DNA of 16,093 bases from Chloroflexota bacterium (GTDB lineage Bacteria > Chloroflexota > Anaerolineae > Anaerolineales > UBA4823). Location: the NCBI GenBank assembly GCA_030613705.1, contig JAUWLJ010000010.1, forward strand, positions 1 to 16,093, written 5' to 3'. The position numbers were made by a program, and so were the translations under genes. The notes beneath the pieces were generated by a model. It worked only from the letters and a program-made list of their open reading frames with translations. It was not told the DNA's origin and did no database searches. Positions 1-9,109 of this stretch are shown here, piece after piece; positions within the stretch are counted from its first letter, which is position 1; the number at the start of each line of letters is the position of its first letter.

Positions 1-233
1 CCTTTTTGAACACCAATGATAATGTAATTGGGTAATATACGATCATGGGATGTCAATTCACGGTAGTGTTTTGATATCCACAGGATACTACGCCTTTTAA
101 GATGACTTAACGATTTCTTCTTATTCATAACAATTTCTGAACGTTGATCAAAATTATTTCAGGTCAAGCTGGAATGAGGATTATTCAAACAAGAAATTCA
201 AATCCATCTTGCGTTCCCAGGAGTTAAAAATAT

Positions 234-1274
234 TTAATGCGGCAGCATACCAAATCTCTGTTTCATCATTTTAGAGAAATCGCCTCGCAAAGATGGGACC
301 TGCTTGAGTCTCCATTTCCATAGAATGAAATACGATTTTAGTTGAGATCTCTTTTGAAATTCATATCCTTCGATTTCCATATAATCTGCACAAATCGATT
401 CAATAATATTGACATTTCTATCATCAAGCTCCCGCTTCCACCTGCCTACTGGCTTATTGCTAATTCCTTGAAATTTATCACCGAACAGAGAATTGCCTTC
501 CCAGGGTATGCCGTCATTCGTTGGAATTCGTAATATCTTATCGTCCGTGATTCCGAGGAAAACGATCAGCTCCTGTAAACTATTTTCCGGCTCATTCGTC
601 AAATCCTCATAGCGCAGAATGAGGTAGCGATCTTCTCCATAGTACTTTCGATTCTGCATACCCGCACTTAAACTTGAGTTCCATCCCACGGCAAAATCTT
701 CTGCTGATAATCCCCCATGCTTCCGCCTGTAAGTTAGGAAATTATCACGAGGATCGCGCACGATATGGATGCAACGTGCCTCAGGCCACCACTTAAATAT
801 GCTCTCAGAAAAATGCTCATTATATGGTGTTTTCTCGATCCAATAGATCGTTTCCGGGGAAATCTTTCTATGTACCCGTCCGTAAGCGATAATCGCAGCG
901 CTGAGCAAATCGCCATCATGTCGAACACCATTTGCATCAACTTCCCGTTGCATTGCCTGACAAGTTTTCGCATAATCCATGAAATACTGATCTGGCATTG
1001 ACATAATTGGTTCTGGGTTATCCGGGTAGCTCAATCCCCGGTCAAAAAAATGAAGCAGATAGCGTTGAGCGAGTGTAATATTCTCATCAAGATCGCGTTT
1101 TCTCGTCTCGGGTATGAAACCACGGAAGAAAAAAGTCTCATTCGGGTAAACGATCAATTGGGGGTGAGAATCTAATAAAGATACCAGCAATGTAGTTCCC
1201 GATTTCGGGTGACCACAAATAAAGATGGGATGATCGCGTAGAGATTTTTTCTCGTTCATTCGAAATTCAAACAT
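234..1274 (-). CDS. PAPS-dependent sulfotransferase family protein
   Basis: A 346-residue cytosolic-type sulfotransferase expected to move a sulfuryl group from PAPS to a hydroxyl, here most plausibly on a glycan. The 5'-phosphosulfate loop is GHPKSGTTLL (residues 21-30). The 3'-phosphate-binding segment is IHIVRDPRDN (169-178), followed by a Ser near residue 200. GRWKREL near residues 287-293 corresponds to the C-terminal nucleotide-binding region of the family. No signal peptide or membrane anchor is apparent. The start at 1274 is an ATG, but Met6 (1259) is equally possible since neither has a clear ribosome binding site and the conserved part begins near residue 16. It is the last gene of the regulator-led operon, 65 bases after the capsule-type glycosyltransferase, and an inverted repeat fills that gap. 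The acceptor cannot be read from sequence; a role in decorating the exported polysaccharide is inferred from position. Confidence 0.85.
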   Translation of the reverse strand: MFEFRMNEKKSLRDHPIFICGHPKSGTTLLVSLLDSHPQLIVYPNETFFFRGFIPETRKRDLDENITLAQRYLLHFFDRGLSYPDNPEPIMSMPDQYFMDYAKTCQAMQREVDANGVRHDGDLLSAAIIAYGRVHRKISPETIYWIEKTPYNEHFSESIFKWWPEARCIHIVRDPRDNFLTYRRKHGGLSAEDFAVGWNSSLSAGMQNRKYYGEDRYLILRYEDLTNEPENSLQELIVFLGITDDKILRIPTNDGIPWEGNSLFGDKFQGISNKPVGRWKRELDDRNVNIIESICADYMEIEGYEFQKRSQLKSYFILWKWRLKQVPSLRGDFSKMMKQRFGMLPH

Positions 1275-1290
1275 TTAATGATGTTTATGC

Positions 1291-1336
1291 CTAATTTTTT
1301 CATCTTGGAGTTCATCGCAGAAGCCAAGAAAATTAG
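1291..1336. repeat. Interrupted inverted repeat before the sulfotransferase
   Basis: CTAATTTT (1291-1298) pairs perfectly with AAAATTAG (1329-1336), and inside it CTTGG (1304-1308) pairs with CCAAG (1324-1328). This gives 13 paired bases with a 5-base bulge on one side and a 15-base loop. It begins 3 bases after the stop codon of the glycosyltransferase and ends about 17 bases before the sulfotransferase ATG. In the minus-strand RNA it is AU-rich and not followed by a U tract, so it is not a standard terminator. It might act as an attenuator or RNA-stability element, which is inference. Confidence 0.4.
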
Positions 1337-1339
1337 CAT

Positions 1340-2938
1340 CTATGAGGTTGTCCATTTCCGCGGCTCTCCAACTAGGTAACGAAAGGTGTCACCATATTCA
1401 GCTAAACCTTCTGCCGAAAGCACTCTTTCAATCGGCCAATCTTCCAATTCCTTCCAGAAACGCGGCATGGGCCAGGGAAAAGGTGCTGGATATTCAAAGA
1501 AGAAGTTGTAAGCATATAGCCAGGCGAGATCCACTTGTTCAGAGGTAAGATGGAAGGATTGTTGATTTTGCGCAAATCTCTCCAACAGAGAGAAATAATC
1601 CTCCCATGATTTTGGATCGAAGGTAAATCCCTTCTCACGGTAGTGAGTTTGACCGACCACGAGAACAGGTACACCACTCATTGCCATTTCCAAACCAACG
1701 GTTGTTGTGTATACCAATCCAAGATCTGCAATCTCGAGTAAGTCGTAAGTATTGATCTGATCATCTGCACTGATCAGGCGGATATTCTCGGGAATAGTTA
1801 GGAGCGCTTGGTTGACAATCTCTGCGACAGAAGGGCCCTTTGTGTGTCGTTCGCCGGGATGGATGCGCACCACGAGCTGGAGATCTGATCGTTCTGCAAT
1901 ATATTTCACAGTACGCTCAAGCCATTCCGTCATATTGTTGCTAAACATTTGTCGACCCAAGGTCAGGCTATCTCCAATTACATTCGCCGCGAGAAGTGCT
2001 ACAGGACGATCATCCAATCCAAGAGACTGGCGTACTTGCTCACCACCTTGACTGGGTAAGATCTGCCAACGACGAGAAAAATTTTTCCACAAATCAGCTT
2101 TTTGACGAGAACCGAATAAGTCTCGAACTTTCTCCAACTCGTTATTGGTTATCGGGCGGTCTCTGAATGCAGCCCATAAATCATCAGTCTCTTGCCGCAT
2201 GACTTCCTTATTCAGAGCCAACCAGATTCGGTTGCGTTGCTCACCGAATTCGTATGTTATTGTTGGGATATCGAGATAATTCGCTACTTGATAAAAAATT
2301 CCCATTTCCAGGATGCTTCCATTGGGGATAATTACAACATCCGGAGAGTGTGTCATCAGCCAATTTATAGCTTTAAGTGCAGCTTCTGTATTGCGCGCCA
2401 ATCTAAGTTTATAGAGATCACTGTCTCGGTCAACTTTTTCTAGTTGTGTAGTATATTGGGTGTCACGCAGTGATATCTCATCAACAGCTTGTTTCAATGG
2501 TTCAGGTAGCGGATCTTTTAGTCCTTTAACATCTAATAAGGAGACCGCTTTCAGGATCGGGTCTGCTCTTTGTAAGACACGCCGAGTATATAAATCTTGA
2601 CGACGCAAATCAAATCGATTTATGGGCTCTTCCCACCTTGCGTAAGGCAGGTACATCAAAACTACATCGTGACCTAATCCAGATAAGGTCGTCCCTACCA
2701 ATGCAATATGTGAAATCCAATAATGGAGTGCAGCGAAAATCAATACTCTCTTTCCATCTATTTTTGAGTGATAATCAGAACTGGTAACCTGATCGACCCA
2801 GCGCGGCAGAGCATCCTCCAGCTTATTCAGATAATAGTTTTTTGTCGGAGGTTCCTCCGATTGCTGGATCAACCAATAGATATCAGCAGTAAGAGGCAAT
2901 TCACCCAGAATTTTTTTTACGGCAGCTTTTGATTTCAT
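1340..2938 (-). CDS. Capsule-type GT-B glycosyltransferase
   Basis: A 532-residue soluble protein that looks like a two-domain GT-B glycosyltransferase of the capsule polysaccharide biosynthesis type. The N-terminal half has a Rossmann-like segment (KRVLIFAALHYWISH, about residues 62-76). The C-terminal half carries VRIHPGE and then a DLLEIADLGLVYTTTVGLEM-like stretch with VPVLVVG. This is the usual nucleotide-sugar-binding arrangement of KpsC/KpsS-like and related enzymes, where an HPG loop is followed by a Thr/Gly-rich turn and a conserved Glu. The reading frame is open to a further start at 2956. The ATG at 2938 is chosen because it overlaps the wzt stop as ATGA, a typical translational-coupling junction. 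Donor and acceptor are unknown. Being coupled to the ABC exporter suggests it builds or terminates the glycan that exporter carries (inference). Confidence 0.7.
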   Translation of the reverse strand: MKSKAAVKKILGELPLTADIYWLIQQSEEPPTKNYYLNKLEDALPRWVDQVTSSDYHSKIDGKRVLIFAALHYWISHIALVGTTLSGLGHDVVLMYLPYARWEEPINRFDLRRQDLYTRRVLQRADPILKAVSLLDVKGLKDPLPEPLKQAVDEISLRDTQYTTQLEKVDRDSDLYKLRLARNTEAALKAINWLMTHSPDVVIIPNGSILEMGIFYQVANYLDIPTITYEFGEQRNRIWLALNKEVMRQETDDLWAAFRDRPITNNELEKVRDLFGSRQKADLWKNFSRRWQILPSQGGEQVRQSLGLDDRPVALLAANVIGDSLTLGRQMFSNNMTEWLERTVKYIAERSDLQLVVRIHPGERHTKGPSVAEIVNQALLTIPENIRLISADDQINTYDLLEIADLGLVYTTTVGLEMAMSGVPVLVVGQTHYREKGFTFDPKSWEDYFSLLERFAQNQQSFHLTSEQVDLAWLYAYNFFFEYPAPFPWPMPRFWKELEDWPIERVLSAEGLAEYGDTFRYLVGEPRKWTTS

Positions 2939-4203
2939 CTTACATCTATATTCCATTCAAGGCGTGGTCGAACTGGTCCAAGACGTCTTTCAGGCCACTG
3001 CTTCCCCGGAGCACCGGCACCATCCACAGTAAAAACTAGAGCATTTTCATCTTGGAAATAGCGTTTCACCCTGTAAGAGCTGGCATTAATTCCCAGAACA
3101 TATTGCCCCTCATTCAAGAAATCGGGAGGTAGTGTGCATTTGCTAATATAGTGTCCTTCAGAACGCACACTATAGCGTTCAAATTGCTGAGTGGAATCTG
3201 TATCAAATGAAGTCAAAACAAATTCGCCTCGCGTAGTCTGCACATATATCCCTACTCGTAAACCCTTAATCGGTGCATCCAAGGCATATTCCACCTCAAT
3301 ACATATCGGATCGGTAGAACGAACCCTATCCAATCTGCGTTGGTTATGGTCGCTGACACGCAATGCAATCGGCCGAAATGGGGCTGCCTCAGTGGGAATC
3401 TCATCAATATCCCAGGTGCGTTCCCCTGACTGAGAGAATCCGGAAGCCATGTAGTGATCCACTGCTTGAGGGGTGGGTGCACGCAGGACGATACGACCTT
3501 GATCGAGAAGGATGGTCTCCTCTGTTAATCGAAGAATGGCGGACATATTATGGCTGACAAAGATCACTGTTCGTCCTTCTTTAGCCACATCATTCATCTT
3601 CCCCAAGCATTTTCGTTGGAACTCAGCATCTCCCACCGCAAGGACTTCATCAACAACCAAAATCTGGGGTTCTAAATGAGCAGCTACGGCGAAGGCTAGG
3701 CGCAGGTACATGCCGCTAGAAAAGCGTTTTACCGGAGTGTCAATAAATTTTTCCACCTCTGAGAAAGCTACTATCGCGTCAAATTTCCGCTCAATCTCTT
3801 CCCGCCTCATACCAAGGATGGCTCCATTGAGAAAGATATTCTCTCGCCCCGATAATTCCGGATGGAAACCAGTACCGACTTCGAGCAATGAACCGACTTT
3901 TCCATGGATTTCAGCATATCCTTCGGTAGGTTCAGTAATCCGGGAGAGAATCTTGAGCAAAGTGCTCTTCCCGGCACCATTACGACCGATAATGCCTAAA
4001 ACCTGGCCTTTGTAGACCTCAAATGAAACATCACGCAGAGCCCAAATCGTCCCTATCTCCTCTTTAATTGCAGCCCGTTTCGATCGCGACTTGAGACTCA
4101 TCGACTCTACTAAAGATTCCCTCATAGTTCGGTAACGCATCGGAGTTAATCCAATGCGATACTGTTTTCCTAAATTTTCTACTCGAATAGCAATATTATC
4201 CAT
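2935..4203 (-). CDS. wzt: Polysaccharide ABC exporter ATPase, Wzt type with C-terminal domain
   Basis: A 422-residue ATP-binding subunit of a polysaccharide/polyol phosphate exporter. It should energise transfer of an undecaprenyl-linked glycan across the inner membrane with the Wzm permease. Visible motifs are Walker A GRNGAGKS (73-80), the GTGFHPELSGRENIFLNG stretch typical of this subfamily (about 110-127), signature SSGM (162-165), Walker B ILVVDE (181-186) and H-loop VSHN (His218). The nucleotide-binding domain ends near residue 240. About 180 further residues form a beta-rich C-terminal region of the Wzt carbohydrate-binding kind, which in characterised O-antigen systems recognises a terminal modification on the chain. 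The gene follows wzm after a 71-base gap and overlaps the next gene by 4 bases (ATGA). No strong ribosome binding site is visible ahead of the ATG at 4203, but the N-terminus aligns with family starts. Confidence 0.93.
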   Translation of the reverse strand: MDNIAIRVENLGKQYRIGLTPMRYRTMRESLVESMSLKSRSKRAAIKEEIGTIWALRDVSFEVYKGQVLGIIGRNGAGKSTLLKILSRITEPTEGYAEIHGKVGSLLEVGTGFHPELSGRENIFLNGAILGMRREEIERKFDAIVAFSEVEKFIDTPVKRFSSGMYLRLAFAVAAHLEPQILVVDEVLAVGDAEFQRKCLGKMNDVAKEGRTVIFVSHNMSAILRLTEETILLDQGRIVLRAPTPQAVDHYMASGFSQSGERTWDIDEIPTEAAPFRPIALRVSDHNQRRLDRVRSTDPICIEVEYALDAPIKGLRVGIYVQTTRGEFVLTSFDTDSTQQFERYSVRSEGHYISKCTLPPDFLNEGQYVLGINASSYRVKRYFQDENALVFTVDGAGAPGKQWPERRLGPVRPRLEWNIDVR

Positions 4204-4274
4204 AATATTTGAAAACAGGGTAAGGGTTTACAAAAAAAACATCTCTTCCCTCTACCTATTTACCATTTAGTCAA

Positions 4275-5126
4275 TCAAACCATATCTGCAAAAGTCCGTT
4301 CCATTCGTCGAAAATAAAACATGCCGCTAATAAAAATCACTACCGAAATAATTGCTGATACTGCGATCATCGGATCAGGTGCATCGGCTGTACCTAATAA
4401 TGCCCATCGAAAACCCTCTACCACCCCCACCATTGGATTTAAAGCGTAAAAAAATTGCCATTGTGCAGGAACTTCGCGCGAGGAATATACGATCGGGGTG
4501 AGGTAAAACCATAACTGGGTTATGTAGGGGATCATATAACCGATGTCTCGGTAAAGTACGTTCATGGCAGATAGCCATAATCCCACCCCTAATGCTGTTA
4601 TCACAGCTAGAAGCAAGAAGAATGGTAAAGTCCAGATATTTGAAGTTGGAGCAATGCGATAGTACAACATCAATCCCAGCATGACGACAAATGCGATAAG
4701 AAAATCTGCTAAACTAGAAAACACGGATGCCAGGGGAATGGCCATCCGTGGGAAGTATATTTTTGTCAGCATCGCTCGATTTGAAACTAATGAGCGACCT
4801 GTATCATTGAGAGCTTTTGCAAACACGCCCCAAGGCAAGAGGGCAGCATAGGCAAAGATTGGATATGGTACTCCCTCAGAGGGGACGTTAAGAAGATTAC
4901 CAAAGAAAATGCTGAAAACAATCATTGAAAGTACAGGCTGCAAAATCGCCCACCCGGCGCCCAGCACAGTCTGTTTGTAGCGGACCTTGAGATCACGCCA
5001 GGTGAGAAAATAAATTAGCTCGCGATACAGCCAAAGCTCACGCAGATTGAGCGAACCCCAGCCTTTGGTTGGTTTGATGAAGATTATTTCCTCATCATGC
5101 TGCGCGGTAATAGATGGTTCAGTCAT
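4275..5126 (-). CDS. wzm: Polysaccharide ABC exporter permease, Wzm type
   Basis: A 283-residue ABC-2 family membrane protein, the channel partner of the ATPase encoded next. The N-terminal cytoplasmic part ends in LTWRDLKVRYKQTVLG (about 41-56), the amphipathic coupling segment typical of Wzm/TagG proteins. About six transmembrane helices follow, at roughly residues 58-77, 86-105, 125-150, 165-188, 195-215 and 248-270. Family hallmarks near the end are LYRDIGYMIPYITQLWFYLTP (conserved in positions 191-211), NPMVGVVEGFRW (230-241) and YFRRMERTFAD at the C-terminus. The length matches the family. It lies 50 bases after fcl and 71 bases before wzt, in the same direction, so co-transcription is likely. 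It marks this half of the locus as using ABC-transporter-dependent rather than flippase-dependent export. Confidence 0.93.
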   Translation of the reverse strand: MTEPSITAQHDEEIIFIKPTKGWGSLNLRELWLYRELIYFLTWRDLKVRYKQTVLGAGWAILQPVLSMIVFSIFFGNLLNVPSEGVPYPIFAYAALLPWGVFAKALNDTGRSLVSNRAMLTKIYFPRMAIPLASVFSSLADFLIAFVVMLGLMLYYRIAPTSNIWTLPFFLLLAVITALGVGLWLSAMNVLYRDIGYMIPYITQLWFYLTPIVYSSREVPAQWQFFYALNPMVGVVEGFRWALLGTADAPDPMIAVSAIISVVIFISGMFYFRRMERTFADMV

Positions 5127-5176
5127 GAGAATTGCAAAACCTATTATTTCTGTTTGCGATCTCTACATAGATCATT

Positions 5177-6214
<1,038 letters not shown>

Positions 6215-7237
6215 TCATGAAACAATAAATTTCGCGTTCCTGTACCGTTGGTCCTTTGGGTTATCGATTATGCCGGTTCGCAGTGCATTGAGAACCTCCC
6301 GGACCCCATCTTCAATAGTAAAGTGAGTCTCAAATCCTAAAATCTCCCGGATTTTTTTAAAAGAAACATAAAAATCTCGCATGTCACCGCCAAACGTGAG
6401 GTCTTTATAGCGCACTGTCGTCTCAGGTAAGCGTTTGAGGATGACCTCCACGATTTTATCCTTTGAAAGATTGCCAGTTGCTGAACCAAGGTTAAAGATC
6501 TGGCCGCGAACTTTTACCTTTTCGCTTTGTAAACCAAGAACGAAGCCGCGCACAGCATCGCGCACGTGCATGAAGGATCGCGCATACCCTCGCTGGTAGA
6601 TCAAGAGATCTCGCTTACTGTAAGCTTCCCAGACAAACTGGTTGACGATCAAATCAAATCGAGGTCGCGGTGAAAGACCATATAAATGAGCCATTCGAAA
6701 AACTAATGGTGCACAGGGTGATTCGGATTGGGCGATAAGGAATTTCTCAACGCCAACCATTGTTTCAGCATACAAAGATTGTGGATTTAATGATGATTCC
6801 TCGGTAGCGGGATCATCTTTCCGAGACGTTACATAATTACTATAGGTTGAAGCAAATATGAAGCGTTCGACTCCCAGCCCAACCGCCTGATCAAAAACCT
6901 GTTCGGCGGCTTCCACGTTGTACCTCCAAGCGACATGCCTTCCCACAGCCTGGCAGGCTGGGAAACCAACTATCCCTGCCAAGTGAAGAATTGCTTCAGG
7001 GACAGGCATATTGGGATCGATTGCGGTTCGTATCGTGCGTGGCTCACACACATTCGCTCTGACAAAATGGAAGCGAGGGTGGGAAAAATACGCCAGGAGG
7101 GATTCTCCGCCGTAAAGCAAATCATCCACCACTGTGACCGAATACCCAAGTCGCAGCAAGTGTCCACAGAGAAGGGAACCTAAATACCCTGCTCCTCCAG
7201 TAATCAAGACGTGTTTTTCCGCGCTAACTTGAACCAT
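6215..7237 (-). CDS. NAD-dependent epimerase/dehydratase with altered catalytic motif
   Basis: A 340-residue extended SDR of the nucleotide-sugar epimerase/dehydratase family. The Rossmann loop is TGGAGYLG (13-20), VVDDL (36-40) is the beta-2 acidic end that selects NAD, and LHLAGIVGFP (84-93) and FASTYSNY (128-135) are normal. At the catalytic position the expected YxxxK reads Tyr156-Ala-Glu-Thr-Met160. The codon at 160 is ATG where a single-base change from AAG would give Lys. Lys165, five residues later, is not in the right place to substitute. HLYGLSPRPRFD and YARSFMHVRDAVRGFVLGL belong to the sugar-binding half. The protein could therefore be catalytically impaired, specialised, or carry a natural variant. 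The substrate is unknown. It begins 3 bases after the regulator stop with AGGA about 8 bases before the ATG, so it is the second gene of that operon. Confidence 0.83.
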   Translation of the reverse strand: MVQVSAEKHVLITGGAGYLGSLLCGHLLRLGYSVTVVDDLLYGGESLLAYFSHPRFHFVRANVCEPRTIRTAIDPNMPVPEAILHLAGIVGFPACQAVGRHVAWRYNVEAAEQVFDQAVGLGVERFIFASTYSNYVTSRKDDPATEESSLNPQSLYAETMVGVEKFLIAQSESPCAPLVFRMAHLYGLSPRPRFDLIVNQFVWEAYSKRDLLIYQRGYARSFMHVRDAVRGFVLGLQSEKVKVRGQIFNLGSATGNLSKDKIVEVILKRLPETTVRYKDLTFGGDMRDFYVSFKKIREILGFETHFTIEDGVREVLNALRTGIIDNPKDQRYRNAKFIVS

Positions 7238-7240
7238 CTA

Positions 7241-7750
7241 TTAGTCCTGACCGTCACCGACCATGAACTTCTCCTCTGGCGATTGTCCGAGATGTAAAAT
7301 CACTTTCAGGTCACGGAGCTCAAGCAGCGGGGATTCAGGTGACTCAGTTATCGTTATCCCTTGCTCAATACAAGTTAAATGGCAAATATCAGCAATATCG
7401 CCATCACCCTGGATGCGCACAGTGTTGAAACCAGCCATCTTGAGATCAATCAGCGCCTCGCGCACGCGTTCACGAACCAACCTGTACAGGCGCATTGATT
7501 GTTCGATGTAGTTCATGGTCAAGCGTGCCCGGAACGCTATTCCTTCCGGTGTGATGATATAGCGCAATTTTCGTCTTTGGGCACGTTTTACTTTCACATA
7601 GCCTTTCTCAACGAATCGCTTCAAATGCCAGTTGACAGTGCCTACAGCAACTCCCAAATGTGCCGCCAGCGTGGCTTGGTTGATATCTGGGTCATACTCT
7701 ATTCTCTCGAGTAGAACCATTTCCCGGTTAGGATCAGGTGATGTTTCCAT
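7241..7750 (-). CDS. Winged-helix (MarR-like) transcriptional regulator heading the export operon
   Basis: A 169-residue DNA-binding protein, resembling the EPS-associated MarR-type regulators found at the head of glycan clusters. The N-terminal winged helix spans roughly residues 10-70. The helix-turn-helix is INQATLAAHLGVAVGTVNWH, followed by a basic wing (KVKRAQRRKLRYIITPEG). A long helix near residues 76-104 is a likely dimerisation element. The C-terminal 60 residues include VRIQGDGDIADI, which looks like a degenerate Rossmann-type glycine loop and could be a small-molecule sensor (inference). An in-frame TTG at 7762 would add four residues. ATG at 7750 is preferred because GGA sits about 8 bases upstream and because the predicted transcript would leave almost no leader before the TTG. 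A perfect palindrome overlaps its own -10 box, so autoregulation is likely. Confidence 0.85.
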   Translation of the reverse strand: METSPDPNREMVLLERIEYDPDINQATLAAHLGVAVGTVNWHLKRFVEKGYVKVKRAQRRKLRYIITPEGIAFRARLTMNYIEQSMRLYRLVRERVREALIDLKMAGFNTVRIQGDGDIADICHLTCIEQGITITESPESPLLELRDLKVILHLGQSPEEKFMVGDGQD

Positions 7751-7762
7751 AGTGATTTCCAA

Positions 7763-7779
7763 AATTCAATGACTGAATT
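7763..7779. promoter_or_regulatory. Operator-like palindrome, site 1
   Basis: AATTCA (7763-7768), spacer ATGAC, TGAATT (7774-7779): a perfect 6-base inverted repeat with a 5-base spacer. It overlaps the -10 box of the regulator operon and the predicted transcription start. The same arms with the same spacing occur at 9022-9038 ahead of gmd. Placement over the -10 box suggests a repressor site, most simply for the regulator encoded immediately downstream. That assignment is inference. Confidence 0.7.
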
Positions 7780-7804
7780 ATAACTCTTGTCTGTCCCAGG
7801 TCAA
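7777..7804 (-). promoter_or_regulatory. Sigma-70-type promoter of the regulator/export operon
   Basis: Read on the minus strand: -35 TTGACC (7804-7799), a 16-base spacer, and a consensus -10 TATAAT (7782-7777). Transcription would start near 7770, giving a leader of about 20 bases to the ATG at 7750. It should drive the regulator, SDR, fcl, wzm, wzt, glycosyltransferase and sulfotransferase genes. The remaining non-coding bases up to 8032 are A+T-rich; I see no other gene or terminator there. Confidence 0.75.
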
Positions 7805-8032
7805 GGGCTTACACCTGCGGGGTTTCATGAATAACAGCTAATTTTCGCATGTTTCAGGTTGACTGACTATCTTCGTTTAATCGGCATATTATAAAGCTGT
7901 ATTCCGTTAGACTCCTACCTTTTTTAGTACCGATCGTTTACCTGAATTGACATTTAATCTATTGTATAAGATGTATTAGAAAAGCATGGTTCATGGTAAA
8001 TCGGAAATTTGGGGAATTCTATCCTGCTCAGA

Positions 8033-9109
<1,077 letters not shown>

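Noticed and set aside
4232..4239. Run of eight T (minus strand) between wzm and wzt as a terminator tail
   Set aside because: No stable stem precedes it, and the flanking genes form an obligate exporter pair expected to be co-transcribed.
7751..7762. TTG start at 7762 for the regulator
   Set aside because: It has no ribosome binding site and would leave a leader of only about 8 bases from the predicted transcription start; the ATG at 7750 has GGA at suitable spacing.
7947..7976. Plus-strand TTGACA with weak -10 in the gene-free gap
   Set aside because: No acceptable -10 at 16-18 bases, and no plus-strand gene follows; it would only make RNA antisense to gmd.
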